Shown here: piece after piece, positions 1 through 12,149 of the stretch
How positions within the stretch are numbered: position 1 is the first letter of the stretch
How the letters are laid out: every line of letters starts with the position of its first letter
NCBI RefSeq assembly: GCF_002288925.2
Contig: NW_022098062.1
Location: forward strand, 10,573,042 to 10,637,041
Length of the DNA: 64,000 nucleotides
Origin: Delphinapterus leucas
Taxonomy: Eukaryota > Chordata > Mammalia > Artiodactyla > Monodontidae
Reading direction: 5' to 3'
Translations under genes and position numbers: made by a program
Notes under the pieces: generated by a model
The model's input: the letters and a program-made list of their open reading frames with translations, nothing else
What the model was told of the DNA's origin: nothing
The model's database searches: none

Positions 1-2404
1 GAGCAGCTGGGCCCTGCTGGGGATCGCGACCTCCCTCCCCTCCTGTGACGGGGAAGATGGCAGGAGAATACTTGCTGCGCCAGACCAAGCTGAGAGCCTG
101 CGGGCAGCGGGTCAAGAAGAACTTGGTTAGCATTTTCTCTCCTCACCCTAAGCTCTGGAGCCTGTCGGGAGAGGTGGAGGCCGCACCGCCCTGGCAGACA
201 AACCTGCACCCACCTGTGTGGGACAAGAAGGAGGGGCCGGCTGGGAGGCAGCCAGGGCCCCCAGCCACCGACCCAGTTCCCACACTCCAGGGGCTCTCCC
301 AAATCTCATCCACACTCATGCCTCTTCCCTGGGAAGCCTGCCTGGAGCCTCCACCCAGAGCCCAGACAACTCATCTCACTTCCGCCCTGGTCATCAGGGA
401 TGCGAAGGGAGGCTGAGGGCTTCCTCCACCAGTGGGAGTTCCAGCCTTTTCCATTCCTGAGCGTAAACACCCTGGCTCACCACCTCCAGCCGCAACAGCC
501 CTCTTGCCATGAACAGCCCTGTTGCGATCAGCCCTCTTCCTAGAGCTGATGAAGGAGCTGGGAAATACTCAAATAAGATCTTCTGGCTTTGGAAGGCATG
601 AGTCAGCCTTTTGCTGCAGCTCTGTTTTGCTGCAGCCAATGCTATAACCAATCTGCTGTCCTTGGCTGGTACAGGAGGGTAGACGGGGTCGCAGGCAGCC
701 CTGGGAAGCATTCGTGGTGGAAACCCAGAGGTGGCTGCCTTGCTCCCCTGAGAGGCTGTCCTTGGCCTCCTTTCCCTTCCAAGCGTAGGATCCTGTGCAC
801 CTTTGGGTCCCAGGTGGGGAGAAAGCAGCTGCCACTGGTTGGCTGGAGCCCCTACAGAACTGGAGTCTACCGGGATTCCTCTTTTCTTTGCCTTTAGCGA
901 TCCCCTTCCCCCGTCACTTCCTCTGGTTACCTGCCAGCTCCAGGCCCCCTGGAATGTGGCTCCAAACTGGCTCGCAGATCTCTTTTCAGCCCTGAGGACA
1001 GACGCACAACCTCCCAGGCAGACATCCACGCTGGCCTCCCTTTAATTTTCCCTTATTGATCCAAGAGGAAGCAGCAGAGGAAGCACTTGCATGCTACTCC
1101 TCCAGCTCTGCGTCCTCCCATCCCAGCGGTTCTGGATGAAGGTTTGGGGGACTCTGATGGGGCAAGCAGAGCCTCCCGGAGGCACCACTTCTGCTGAGTC
1201 ACTCGCTCTAATACCTGCTTGTCCAGAGATGGGCCTGCTTGCATCACCATCGCAGTGACAGACTCACCCTGCCCCCATTCGGTGCGGGCGACCAAGGGGC
1301 TGAAGAGGGCCTGGGCTCTGCGTCCGCGCCACCCTCATCCCCAGCTCCTCCAAGAAGGGAGAGGTCAAGAGACCAGACTTTGGTCTCTGGGAGCCGGCTG
1401 CGAACCTCAGATCTGGGCCTGATTTCCCCCTGTAAAATGTTGGCGATAATGCCCCCTTCACATGATTATTTTCAGCATAGGATAACACAGTCACATGAAG
1501 CATTCAGCAGAGCCTGAAAAGTGCTCACTCACTAAGTGGCATTTCTTGCTACTATTATGCCAATGAATGATTTTTTTTAATTAGCAAGTTATTCCAGGGA
1601 CTAGTGTGGTGAGACCCCACACCTTGGATTATCTTCTTCCTGGCGTCAGTGTCCCAGGGAAGCTGAACCAAAAACTATCAGATGGACACAGAATCGGATC
1701 AAGGGAAGTGGGAGGGGGTGGGGGGAACTTCACTGTGCTCTGGGGAGGGCCCACAAACACCAGGAGCCTCCACAGGGGCTAAGAGGCAAGCAGAACCTGC
1801 TAGTGCCCACCACTCCCAGGCCCCATCCTCTGACCTGGGCTGGTTTAGATCCTCTGTACCCTGGGATCCCCCTTTTGTGGATGCTTTCTTTCTTTAGATG
1901 TGTGAGTGTCACTGACTAAGCCAGAGTCACCTCTGTTCCCTGGGCCTCCAAGATGGCGTTTCTCTTCCCATGATGAGTTGAATTCACAATAGCAGCCCTC
2001 ACCGTTCAGGGACTTCCCGCCTTCGCAGCCCACAGCCTGGCTGTTGGTGTACAAGTAATAATGCCGGTCACCTCACACGGGGTGTGACTGTCACCAAGCG
2101 CTCCCACCCCACGCACCACCTGGGTCCAAGTTCATCACAACTCAGTCTCCCCCTCTGAACAATTCCAGCACATACACTTCTAATTCTGTTCCACCACAAA
2201 GAAAAGCAAAAGTCTGGGGAACCACCCAGCGCTAAAGCATCAAAGCAGGCATCTTCTTCAGTTCACAGGGGCCAGGACCCCAGGTCAGCCTCAGACCCTG
2301 CTGGAGGGCCCCTTCCCAGCAGAAGCAAAGGTGACAGCAGCCTCTGACCTCTTCCCGCAGCCCAGCTGGGTGTCAGGAATGAAAACAGGACGTTCACTGG
2401 GGTT
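1..2404. other. Gene-poor flank, no recognised gene
   Basis: No exon, RNA gene or clear repeat is recognised here. Open frames exist on both strands, the longest a 211-codon minus frame at 394-1029, but they overlap each other and show no domain or splice structure. A T-run at 1571-1578 is the only obvious simple tract. Confidence 0.5.
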
Positions 2405-2604
2405 CTGACTCTTTTTTTTTTTTTTTACATCTTTATTGGAGTATAATTGCTTTACAATGGTGTGTTAGCTTCTGCTTTAGAACAAAGTGAATCAGTTATA
2501 CGTATACATATGTTCCCATATCTCTTCCCTCTTGTGTCTCCCCCACTCCCACCCTCCCTATCCCACCCCTCTAGGTGGTCACAAAGCACCGAGCTGACTC
2601 TTTT
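2405..2604 (-). mobile_element. Short 5'-truncated L1 (3' UTR tail) with target duplications
   Basis: A T-run at about 2412-2426 is followed by the reverse complement of the L1 3' UTR (ATCTTTATTGGAGTATAATT and onward), also seen in the larger copy at 37.8 kb. The copy ends in CACCGAGCTGA. An 11-bp duplication CTGACTCTTTT occurs at 2405-2415 and 2594-2604. The insert is about 180 bp, a severely truncated retrotransposition event. Confidence 0.85.
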
Positions 2605-4228
2605 GATTTTGTGATTGAGAACCAGGCAGATGGGGAGGGAAGGAAGGAAGGTGGAGAGCAAGGACTTCATCCAAGCAGGCCTCTCTCCATCCCTCCCTCC
2701 ACATGCCCTCTCTCTCCTCCGTGTCTCTGAGCTTCTGCCACTTCTGCAGCCTCCATCTGTTTCCCTGTCCATCTCCCTCACTCTCTGTCTTCCCTCTGTC
2801 TTCATTCCACTCTTCTTTCGGTTGTTCTAGTCGGTATTTTTCTAAATATCTTTCTGCTCTCCTTCCTGATTTCTGTCTCTCCTGTCTCTCTCTCATCTCC
2901 ATCTTTCTGTTTTTATTTCTAAATCTACTCTACTCTTAATTACTCAGTCTTTTTTGCCTATCTATATCTCTCTTCTTTTCCCTTCCAAAGAAAAACACCG
3001 AAGTGGGAGATAAGATAGCCACCAACTTTCCACTGACCACACCTCACCCCACCCCCATATACACAGACCCCAAGGTCCTGCCAGAGGTTCAAAGTGGTGG
3101 TTCCGGGGGCTCATCCTCAGAGTCACCACTGATAAAACTGGTAACCTTCTCCACGTTGAGCCCTAGGCGGAATCTTGGTCAAGTACACTGAACTGGGGCA
3201 GCCCAGATATCCCAAATGACCAGACCAGGACAGAATGAAATACATCTGTTCTAAAGCATGACCTTCAGTGGAGCGCTTGTCAGTGGTCCCACACCTGTCC
3301 TACCTTGGCAGCTGCAGGGTACCCACACTCCATCCCACCCCACCCAGCTCCTTCCCTGCATTTTCCTTTGCTTATCTTAGCACCAGAAGATGACAGCCAG
3401 GACACACCCAGCCTAACCAGCCTTTCCCAATGACTTTGGCCTGGAGTACCATGGGTAGGAGTCTGGCCACCATCCAAGATGGCTTGGAGGAGGAAGAAGA
3501 CAAGGGTACCTACACTTTGAGTGGTTCCCAGAAGTGAAATATGGGAGTGGTCTGGGTCTGATCCCTGGGACATGGAGCCAAGGGGCCAGGCTAAAATCAG
3601 GGAGACTGGACAGAAGCCACCATTACTGCCCGATTGACCCATTTCACGTCCTTCAGGCACTACCCTCACCATCACTCACTCGGGGCTGTGCCTGGGGAAG
3701 GGGTGTCTGCAGCCCCCCGACCTCCAGAAGCATGACCAAGTGGGACAGCTCCAGCCAGGGCTCTCACTGGCATGTTTGACTCAACCTGTTCAGATTCAGA
3801 TTCTTTATCTTTCTCCCCAAAGCTACCCCTCCCAACTGTTCACCCCCTTGGTAAATGGTACCACTATTTGCCCAGTCGCTCAGAGAACTGAGACTCTCCC
3901 TGCATCCTCCCCCTGCCTTGTTCTCCAAATCTACTTAGTTATCAAATCCAACCATGTGTAAAATTTCTCTCTGCTCTCCTGGGTTCTTCCTCCCACCTGG
4001 ACTTCCACCAACAGCCCCCTACAAGTGTCTCTACCCCCATCTCTCCACACTGCTACCGGGGGGGTCTTCCAAAATTAATAAAACAAAGAGCAAAAATTCA
4101 TCCCTATTTGAACAACTTCTACTGGCTCCTTAGTGCCTAGAGCTGTGGTCTCCAAGCCTCTTTGATGTTTGTCGATAACAAAATAATTTTGGCACCCACC
4201 TCTAATATATGTATATTTATTTATGTAT
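2605..4228. other. Non-coding flank with a pyrimidine-rich tract
   Basis: Roughly 2680-2990 is rich in CT with TCTC and CCTC runs on the + strand, which accounts for the open frames there. The remainder is unique-looking sequence with no recognisable gene. The last few hundred bases may contain a decayed L2-type relic, not firmly assigned. Confidence 0.4.
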
Positions 4229-4467
4229 AAATTATGTTTCCAGGGCTTCCCTGGTGGCACAGTGGTTGAGAGTCCGCCTGCCGATGCAGGGGACGCGGAT
4301 TCGTGCCCCGGTCCGGGAAGATCCCGCGTGCCGCGGAGCGGCTGGGCCCGTGAGCCATGGCCGCTGAGCCTGCGCGTCCGGAGCCTGTGCTCCGCAATGG
4401 GAGAGGCCAAACAAGTGAGAGCCCCGCGAACGAAAAAAAAAAAAAAAAAAAAAAAATTATGTTTCCA
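4229..4467 (+). mobile_element. CHR-type SINE, short form, with 14-bp target duplication
   Basis: It begins GGGCTTCCCTGGTGGCACAG, has a tRNA-like B box (GATTCGTGCCC, slightly off consensus), the CGCTGAGCCTGCGCGTCCGG core and a long A tail. Direct repeats AAATTATGTTTCCA at 4229-4242 and 4454-4467 bound the insert. The family is tRNA-derived and restricted to cetaceans, hippos and ruminants; this short GC-rich form is the one abundant in whales. Confidence 0.93.
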
Positions 4468-4673
4468 TGTTCTACCATCATTAGCCAATATCTGAAAGAC
4501 AACCAACCTTTAAAGAAAGAGTATTACTAACACCAGAAAATCTGAATCTATATTTCAAATTATCTTGATAATTTTGAATACTTCTAATCAGCTTCCATTG
4601 ATATTGATTAGATTGTTACCGATTTTATCTCAACACAGGACGGTAATGAGGAGCCCATCCAAAAAGTGGGGGA

Positions 4674-6190
4674 GAGATAAACCCAAGCCCATATGGTCAC
4701 CTTATCTTTGATAAAGGAGGCAAGAATATACAATGGAGAAAAGACAGCCTCTTCAATAAGTGCTGGGAAAACTGGACAGCTACATGTAAAAGAATGAAAT
4801 TAGAACACTTCCTAACACCATACACAAAAATAAACTCAAAATGGATTAAAGACCTAAATGTAAGGCCGGACACTATAAAACTCTCAGAGGAAAACATAGG
4901 CAGAACACTCTATGACATAAATCACAGCAAGGTCCTTTTTGACCCACCTCCTAGAGAAATGGAAATAAAAACAAACAAATGGGACCTAATGAGACTTAAA
5001 AGCTTTTGCACAGCAAAGGAAACCATAAACAAGATGAAAAGACAACCCTCAAAATGTTGAAAATACTTGCAAATGAAGCAACTGACAAAGGATTAATCTC
5101 CAAAATATACAAGCAGCTCATGCAGCTCAATATTAAAGAAACAAACAACCAAATCCAAAAATGGGCAGGAGACCTAAATAGACATTTCTCCAAAGAAGAT
5201 ATAAAGACTGCCAACAAACACATGAAAGGATGCTCAACATCACTAATCATTAGAGAAATGCAAATCAAAACTACAATGAGGTATCACCTCACACCAGTCA
5301 GAATGGCCATCATCAAAAAATCTACAAACAATAAATGCTGGAGAGGGTGTGGAGAAAAGGGAACTCTGTTGTACTGTTGGTGGGAATGTAAATTGATACA
5401 GCCACTATGGAGAATAGTATGGAGGTTCCTTAAAGACCTAAAAATAGAACTACCATACGACCCAGCAATCCCACTACTGGGCATATACCCTGAGAAAACC
5501 ATAATTCAAAAAGAGTCATGTATCAAGATGTTCATTGCAGCACTATTTACAATAGCCAGGACATGGAAGCAACCTAAATGTCCATCGACAGATGAATGGA
5601 TAAAGAAGATGTGGCACATATATGCAATGGAATATTACTCAGGCATAAAAAGAAACGAAACTGAGTTATTTGTAGTGAGATGGATAGACCTAGAGTCTGT
5701 CATACAGAGTAAAGTAAGTCAGAAAGAGAAAAACAAATACCGTATGCTAACACATATATGTGGAATTTAAAAAAAAATGGTTCTGAAGAATCTAGGGGCA
5801 GGACAGGAATAAAGATGCAGACGTAGAGAATGGACTTGAGGACACGGGGAGGGGGAAGGGTAAGCTGGGACAAGTGAGAGAGTAACATTGACATATATAC
5901 ACTACCAAATGTAAAATAGATAGCTAATGGGAAGCAGCTGCATAGCACAGGGAGATCAGCTCCATGCTTTGTGACCACCTGGAGGGGTGGAATAGGGAGG
6001 GTGGGAGGGAGATGCAAGAGGGAGGGGACATGGGGATGTATGTATACGTATAGCTGATTCACTTTGTTATACAGCAGAAACTAACACACCACTGTAAAGC
6101 AATTATACTCCAGTAAAGATGTTAAAAAAAATTTTTAATTAAAAAAATAAAAATATATAAGAAAAGTCATACAGAAAAAAAAAAAAAAAA
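4674..6190 (+). mobile_element. 5'-truncated L1: end of ORF2, 3' UTR and A-rich tail
   Basis: It starts inside the C-terminal part of ORF2 ([15 protein letters not shown] region). The frame shifts near 5050 by base loss in CTCAAAATGTTG, so the ORF2 tail is split between 4794-5060 and 5006-5770. ORF2 ends at 5770, followed by the 3' UTR and an A-rich tail to about 6190. It cannot move by itself. No convincing target duplication was found. Confidence 0.93.
5006..5770 (+). pseudogene. L1 ORF2 C-terminal fragment
   Basis: This frame carries the L1 ORF2 cysteine-rich C-terminus: [40 protein letters not shown], and a final CGI. It lies beyond the endonuclease and reverse transcriptase and is disconnected from upstream ORF2 by a frameshift, so it is a dead fragment. 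Confidence 0.9.
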
Positions 6191-6789
6191 GAAAAGAGTT
6201 GGGGAGCAACAATCTTGCCAATCCCTTGCCTTCTGCCTGTACTTGGACCACGGCCTTCTCTCCAACCTCCAGTGTCTTTTCAGGAAATTGCTAAGCACCT
6301 TGTCCATTGTGTGAGGGTCAATTTAGTTAAAACTAGATGAGATCACCCATAAATCCACTTCATGAGCATGTGTGTGTCGCAAAAGGGAATGAAGATGGAA
6401 GGACCCCTCTGCCCGTTGTCATGGAACTCCCCATCCCCCACTTCCCTCAGACTCCCTCAGACACACAACATGCGTGACATAGGGGCTAAGTGTGGGGACC
6501 TGGATCAACTCACACAGCAAATATTAGAAAAGCTCAAAGTTTCTTTGTTTTTAGTTTAAAAATACACATAAATATTTGAATATTTTTCAATATTGAAGTT
6601 TCAGTATTTTTTTCTCCTACCCCAGTGGATCCTCTTGCATAATTCCTGGGTTTAAGAACCCTAGTTTGGGAACTTCTAAGCCTAGTACATGGGCCTGAGT
6701 CCAAATTCCTCATTTTGTGCACAGGTCCTGCAAAAGAAGATGTCTTGTGAGTTTCACCAGGGTCATGTATTATGTATCTTCCCAGCCCC
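6191..6789. other. Non-coding, no recognised feature
   Basis: This is unique-looking sequence between the L1 tail and an L2 end. A low-complexity A/T stretch lies around 6540-6610. No gene signal was seen. Confidence 0.4.
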
Positions 6790-7125
6790 AGCCCAAGGCT
6801 GGCATAGACAATGTGCTCAGTAAATATTTGTGGAATTAATAGCTTGTTCTGCAAACACACAGTCTCCTCTGTGCTGTGAATGCTCTCCTCCCCTTTGGCC
6901 CTTACTCTTCTACCTGACCACGTCCTGCTCATCCTCATAAGCTCAGCTCAAATGCTACCTCCTCTGGGGAGGCTGCCGACCCCCAGCTCAGTTTGCACTC
7001 TCAGTACGGCCTCGCCGGCAGATCACAGTGCCCTCCCCACCATGTCGGAGAGCTATGGGGGGCAGGTAAGGTGCCTGATTCACCCATGTGTCCTCAGACT
7101 ACAGGTGCTCAGTAAATGACTAATG
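6790..7125 (+). repeat. L2 3'-end fragments
   Basis: Two L2-like 3' termini are visible: GTGCTCAGTAAATATTTGTG near 6811 and GTGCTCAGTAAATGACTAATG near 7106. The second is preceded by the L2 motif for CTCAGCTCAAATGCTACCTC. Sense-orientation, ancient and degraded. Confidence 0.65.
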
Positions 7126-7739
7126 AATGTGAGATTCCCACAGAGCCTGGGATGAGGTCTAGGGACAGTCTGGGCCAGAGACTTCCAGGTTCAAGAACTT
7201 TGGTTCTGGGTAATGGGCAGGGAGAAGATGAAGGCGATGATGTGAGGGGCATCCAGGACCGTGTCTGCATGTTGACAGAAGGGCTGCTCACTGACAGCCT
7301 TTCAAGTGGGAGATGAATCTACTCAAAGGAGAAGAAGCAGGGACCCTGGGGTGAGGAAGTGAGCTTCCGCCACCTGGCAGCGCTGTCCACATCGGGCAAC
7401 CGCACTGAGGCAGAGTGGCTTCCAGGAGCCAAGCAGCCTCTCCCAAGCATCACTCTGTGGCCAGAAGCACTCAGTCAAGCCAGAGGCACCAGCATTGTCA
7501 ATAAATGCTCTTCTGCAGGATTTGGCAAAGCCTGGACGCAAACAATCTAAAAGCATCCCCTCTTGTGATAGGGTCAACCCAATGAACCCAACTGTTAATG
7601 GCCCACCATAACTCCATCACCCACAGAGAAACCTCAGAGTCATCCCCAACTCCTCCCACAGACAGTCCTTTGGAGTGTCAGAAATGTCTCTAAATCCTGG
7701 CAGCCCAGTGTCTGGGCCAATCTTGCACTCTGGGTCTGC
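7126..7739. other. Non-coding, no recognised feature
   Basis: No gene, RNA or clear repeat was recognised. Short open frames lack any conserved feature. Confidence 0.35.
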
Positions 7740-7905
7740 CCACCAAGTACGAGTTGTGTGGTATTGGGTCAGTTACTTCAGTTCCCTCAGCCATAAAATG
7801 GGAACATTTATGAGACTGAGTTTGCAAGGTTATTAGGACAAAATTACTTAGCTAACATACAACACAAAGCATAGGGCACAGCACAGAGGAGAATATTAAT
7901 AAAGA
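7740..7905 (+). repeat. MIR SINE fragment
   Basis: It follows the MIR order: GTGTGGTATTGGGTCAGTTACTTCAGTTCCCTCAG-like core, AAATGGGAAC, the GTTATTAGGA segment and a terminal GGGCACAGCACA. Ancient tRNA-derived repeat in sense orientation. Confidence 0.75.
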
Positions 7906-8153
7906 ATATCCCTTCCTTTTCTTCATCCTCTCCATTCCTGTGGACCAGGCCTTAAGGTAGGCCTTCTCCATCTTTACCTGAGCTGTTGCAATGGCCTCTT
8001 ACCTGGTCTCCCTTCCCCTCCTCCACACAGCTGCCAGAAGTATCTTTCTCTGTGGCAACAGTTATGTTTTAAACTAAATTTACTTAAGCAACATTTGAGC
8101 ACATTGTGTGCCTGGCACTGTGCTGGCGCTGCAGATATAAAAGTAAATGGGCT

Positions 8154-8525
8154 TGGGGCTTCCCCAGTGGCACAGTAGCTAAGAATCCGCCTGCCAGTGC
8201 AGGGGACACAGGTTCGATCCCTGGCCCAGGAAAATCTCACATGCTGTGGAGCAACTAAGCGCGTGCGCCACAACTACAGAGCCTGCGCTCTAGAGCCCAT
8301 GAGCCACAACTACTGAGCCCGCATGCCATAACTACTGAAGAAGCCCACACGCCTAGAGCCTGTGCTCCTCAGCAAGAGAAGCCACCGCAGTGAGAAGCCC
8401 GCGCACCGCAATGAAGAGTAGCCCCCACTTGCCAAAACTAGAGAAAGCCCGCGCACAGCAACGAAGACCCAACACAGCCAAAAATAAATAAATAAATTTA
8501 TAAAAAAATAAAAATAAAAAAATAA
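8154..8525 (+). mobile_element. CHR-type SINE, long form
   Basis: It begins GGGGCTTCCCCAGTGGCACA, has B box GGTTCGATCC, then the long-form body with repeated CCACAACTAC and GAGCCC segments, ending in A-rich TAAATAAATAAAT. Imperfect short duplications around TAAATG flank it. Substitutions suggest it is older than the 4.2 kb copy. Confidence 0.9.
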
Positions 8526-9404
8526 ATGAGTTCTCTCCCAGGGAGAGAGAGCTTCCCTGCCTCTCTCCCATAATAAATATTTACGATTTTTTTTATCTAG
8601 AAGGTCACCAAGTGGGGACTCAAACTGAACCCATGCTCTTTCTAATTCACCCCTCATCTCCATCACCCCTCACCTGCCTTCCTTCCGCCCCCCCACACAC
8701 ACATAACTTCAGCACAAGGACAAGTAGCAGGAAGTCCCAGCATAAAGAGACTGTCCAGACAGTGACAGAAAGTAAACAGGCAAAGATTATGACTCAATTA
8801 ACTGCAAGCATCTGGCTCAATGACTCTGGCGGAGGAAATGCCTCTTTTTGAGGAGGGGGTTGGGTGATCACCTCCCTTCTCAATATTTCCCTTTTCGTGG
8901 CAGCCTGAACAAGATCAGATCCTCGGGCAGTGTTGGTCCAGCCGGCACATGAAAGCCAAGAGCAAGGTCCAGCATGAGCCCTCGGACCCGGCTTGAAACC
9001 TTCAGCCCCAGACAGATGGACTCAGGGGATTCTGTGAGTGCCTGCCAGACAAAGGTCTGTTCCCAAGGTGTGATGACCACCTCACCTCCTACCTCCCCTC
9101 CCGGACACCATCACACCCGCAGATGCAGACAGGCACACTCTCAGAGTAGCTGAGATGGTAGAAGTTACATTGAAAAAAGCCAGAGCCACCAAACAGGATT
9201 AAACAGGTAAATCTGCTCTGATAAACATAACCCAGATCAAGGCTCAAAACCCTTGTCTTTACAGGACATGAGCTGCCAGGACTTAGCTTCTCTGTCTGTA
9301 TAACCATCCAGGATGCGAAAGGACACAGCAAGACTAGAAGAAACAGAAACACAAAGAATAAGACACAACCCCTGCCCTGGGCACGGCATCACAGTAACAG
9401 TACC
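8526..9404. other. Non-coding, no recognised feature
   Basis: Unique-looking sequence with no gene signal. No RNA gene or clear interspersed repeat was identified. Confidence 0.35.
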
Positions 9405-10310
9405 ATAAACTCTGCGGCAAAAAACAACGGAAACTACTGTCTCATGTTTCTGGAGGCCAAGAGGTCTGAAATCAGGGTGTTGGCTAGGGCCATTCTTCCT
9501 CTGAAGCCTCTAGGGGAGGATCCTTCCTTACCTCTTCCCCCTTCTGGTGGCCCCAGGTGATCCTTGGCCTATGGCAGCATCGCTCAAATCTCTGCCTCTG
9601 TCTTCACACGACCGTCTTCCCTCTGTATCTACACATCATCTTCCCTCAGCGTGTGTTTGTTTCTGGGTCTCTTCTCACCAGTCCTATTGGATGAAGGGCC
9701 CATCCTACTCCAGCATGACCCAGTCTTAACTAATTATATCTACAATGACCCTCTTTCCAAATAAGGTCACATTCTGAGGATCTGGGTGGACATGAATTCT
9801 TGGGGTGTTACCACCCGGGTCCTTGGCCTCTTTAATCAGTAGATATTGATAAGGGGCCAGACAAGGAATTCAGGCAAGGCTTTACTGGGATTTGTGCTGC
9901 AGCAAGAGGAAGCAAGAACAAGTAACAGTGTGCACTTGCTCTTTTCTCGCTCTCCTCTCTCCAAGGAGGGCAGGCGGTCTCTTAACTGGGGGAGGGTAGG
10001 GGCAGATCAGCATGGTGGTCAGGCTGGAGGGGTGCCTTAGACGGTCTGCCCACCCGCTTGGTGGTGCTGTGTACAGGGATGATGGGTATTACCCTGCTTT
10101 TGGTCCCCGTACCTGATAAATGGCAGTTGGCTTGTGGCCTTTTTGTATCTTATTGTTTCTACTTTGGCCCCAACTGCGCATGTGTGCAGTGATTTTTAGT
10201 CCCTTTTAGTTTCTTCGTATTCTGTTGCTCAAGGAGAAGTTTGTCGAGGTGCAAGCACTGCAGCAAAGGGTCCCAGTCTTGTCTCAGGGAGACACTATTC
10301 AACCCAGTAC
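9405..10310. repeat. Ancient interspersed repeat split by an LTR
   Basis: Segment 9405-9805 has a consensus familiar from many mammalian loci: AAACAAC, CTGGAGGCCAAGAGGTCTG, CCTTCCTTACCTCTTCC, CCAAATAAGGTCACATTCTG, GGTGGACATGAATTCTTGG. Its expected last piece, GACACTATTCAACCCAGTAC, reappears at 10290-10310. The gap is filled by the LTR at 9806-10286. I cannot name the family securely. Confidence 0.65.
9806..10286 (-). mobile_element. Solitary ERV-type LTR, probably antisense
   Basis: The 481-bp insert begins TG and ends CA, flanked by GGGG on the left and GGGA on the right, which may be a 4-bp target duplication with one change. On the minus strand it ends ACCCGGGTGGTAACA and carries AGTAAA (complement of 9881-9886) as a possible poly(A) signal, typical of a gammaretrovirus-like ERV LTR. 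No internal viral genes are present, so this is a recombination remnant. Confidence 0.65.
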
Positions 10311-10424
10311 AGGCATCGACAATCCAGCAGGAGGATATACTGCCAAGTTGCCAATAAAAGTTAGAAGAAAGGACCATATGAAGGGGTTTAAGATGGGTCA
10401 GTTCCAGGTGGACATCTTAGCAGC

Positions 10425-10545
10425 TGTGCAACCCTGGACAAGCTGCTCAACTTCTCTGAGCCTCAGTTCTCTGGTCAACAGCACAGGATTGTTTTGAAGG
10501 CCAAATAAGAAAAGATGCTTTGTTGCTATAAAGCCCTGTGCACAG
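10425..10545 (+). repeat. MIR SINE fragment
   Basis: GTGCAACCCTGGACAAGCTG, then CTTCTCTGAGCCTCAGTT and a GGATTGTTTTGAAG segment match the MIR core in order. Confidence 0.65.
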
Positions 10546-11369
10546 ACACGTGTGATGTTTCTTCACCAATCCATGCACGTTGGCTTCCTGAATAAATTGG
10601 GAGCTGCCCTGATCTCATCGGCAAGCATTTGCCAGGGTATCTCTTGTATAGAGTCCAAGCTGGATCATTTTATGATTCAGGACTTCTGAAGGGCATCCTT
10701 TAGTAGCTGCCAGAGGGAATCAGTGTGTGGTCCTGTTAAGCCCTTAACCGGCTTGCCCTCTCCTCTGGTCCAGGCTCCACCTTGCACCCAGCACTGAGCT
10801 TCTGCACCTCTTCAGGGATCTGTTTGCAATTCCATCCCTGAAGAGTTGCAAAAGCTCAGTACCGGGAGGAGAAAAGTGGGCACTGGACCTCCCCTGCCAG
10901 GTAGGGAGATACAGAATGAGCCAAGCACATGACAAAGCACAACTCGGGTGGGACTGCACCTGCAGGACGGTCCAGCCTTTCCTGGAGCAGATGCATGGAC
11001 TACATCAGGGCCTTCAAAATTCTCACAAGTCCTGCATCTGTAGGACACAGGTCCCTTACACTGACAGTGCTCTGCACGGCTGGTGAAGCCCTCACACAAC
11101 CGTTCTCCCCTCCCACCTTCACAACCACATCGTGGACCAGACTGGGCAGCTGTCTTAACGCCGCAGGTAACTGAGGCCAAGAAGTGAGGGTCCAGCCCTC
11201 ATCCACACAACTGGCAAAAGATGGGGTTGAAACCTGAATAAAAACCATGCACTGTTGATGAAGCAGTAAAAAATCTGTGACATGTAGACTACATGGCAAA
11301 ACATACATTCTGAAGGTGATGATTTATTTAACCTGTGGCTGAACTAATAATCGTTTTCACTTCACTGAC
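10546..11369. other. Non-coding, no recognised feature
   Basis: Unique-looking sequence. Overlapping frames at 10812-11308 on both strands lack domains. Confidence 0.35.
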
Positions 11370-11545
11370 AGTATTTTTATGGCACCATTGTAAGCACTTT
11401 ACAAATATTAAGTCACCTAATCCTCTCAACAGTCCTTAAAGGTAGATATTATTGTCACCCATTTTACAGATGAGGCAAGTGAGACACAGAGAGGTTAAAT
11501 AACATGCCCAAGGTAACCCAGCTGGTGGGTGACAGAGCTGTTATA
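11370..11545 (-). repeat. MIR SINE fragment
   Basis: Reverse MIR core: CACCTAATCCTCTCAACAG, ATTTTACAGATGAGGC, CAGAGAGGTTAAATAACATG, then CAGCTGGTGGGTGACAGAGC. Confidence 0.8.
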
Positions 11546-12149
11546 GTTAAGATTTAAAGCTGTGCATGGAGTTTATTCCATGTATAATAGACTGGATTTT
11601 AAACTGATTCTCTGATCCTGAGGAAATAAATGTAATAAAGTTTTCATCTATACTATTTAATTTCTAGCCAGATTCTTTTTTTTAAAAAATCATCAAAGTA
11701 TTATATGTTCGTGGTCTCAAATCTACAGCACAGTTAAGAGGAAAAGCAGCATCTCCCAGCCCCACTGCCCTCCCTTTTCCTTTAAACCACTGGGCTCCTC
11801 CAGGGTGAAGCTATGAGCAGCCTCTAGAGACAGAAGAAAAGAAAGAGGCTGCCTCTGAAATAATCTGAAATTCATTCTTTGCCTACTTTGCAGGGGAGAG
11901 GACTGAATGAAAATATTTTCTCTGAGACTGATTTCAAATTATACTGGCAATGTAGAAACTACCCCCTGGGGTCCAGGCAGGCCCACCCTGTGCTCTGGTG
12001 CCACAGGGGCCCGAGTGGCTTTCCAGAGGTCCCTGGAGGACAGCAGAGGCCATTGCAGTTCCTCCCCATGACCCATGCAGGGCCTACCCACGCACGATGC
12101 GGTGGAAAAGGCCTGGGCATCCCAAGTTACGCAGACCTGGATCCCACCC
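11546..12149. other. Non-coding, no recognised feature
   Basis: AT-rich to 11700, then unique-looking sequence. No gene signal. Confidence 0.35.

Noticed and set aside
394..1029. 211-codon open frame on the minus strand
   Set aside because: No recognisable domain, signal peptide or splice context; several equally plausible overlapping frames lie on both strands.
4243..4330. tRNA-like head with A and B boxes
   Set aside because: Belongs to a SINE; no mature cloverleaf, and the same head recurs in eight dispersed copies.
4075..4506. Recurrent minus frames sharing GPSRSAARGIFPDRG at 4.1, 27.9 and 57.0 kb, looking like a gene family
   Set aside because: They are reverse translations of three copies of the same short SINE.
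7037..7064. ATG in good context followed by a GGCAG|GTAAGG donor, looking like a first exon
   Set aside because: It lies inside an L2-like 3' end, and splicing there leaves phase 2, which does not fit TMPRSS4 exon 2 (phase 0).
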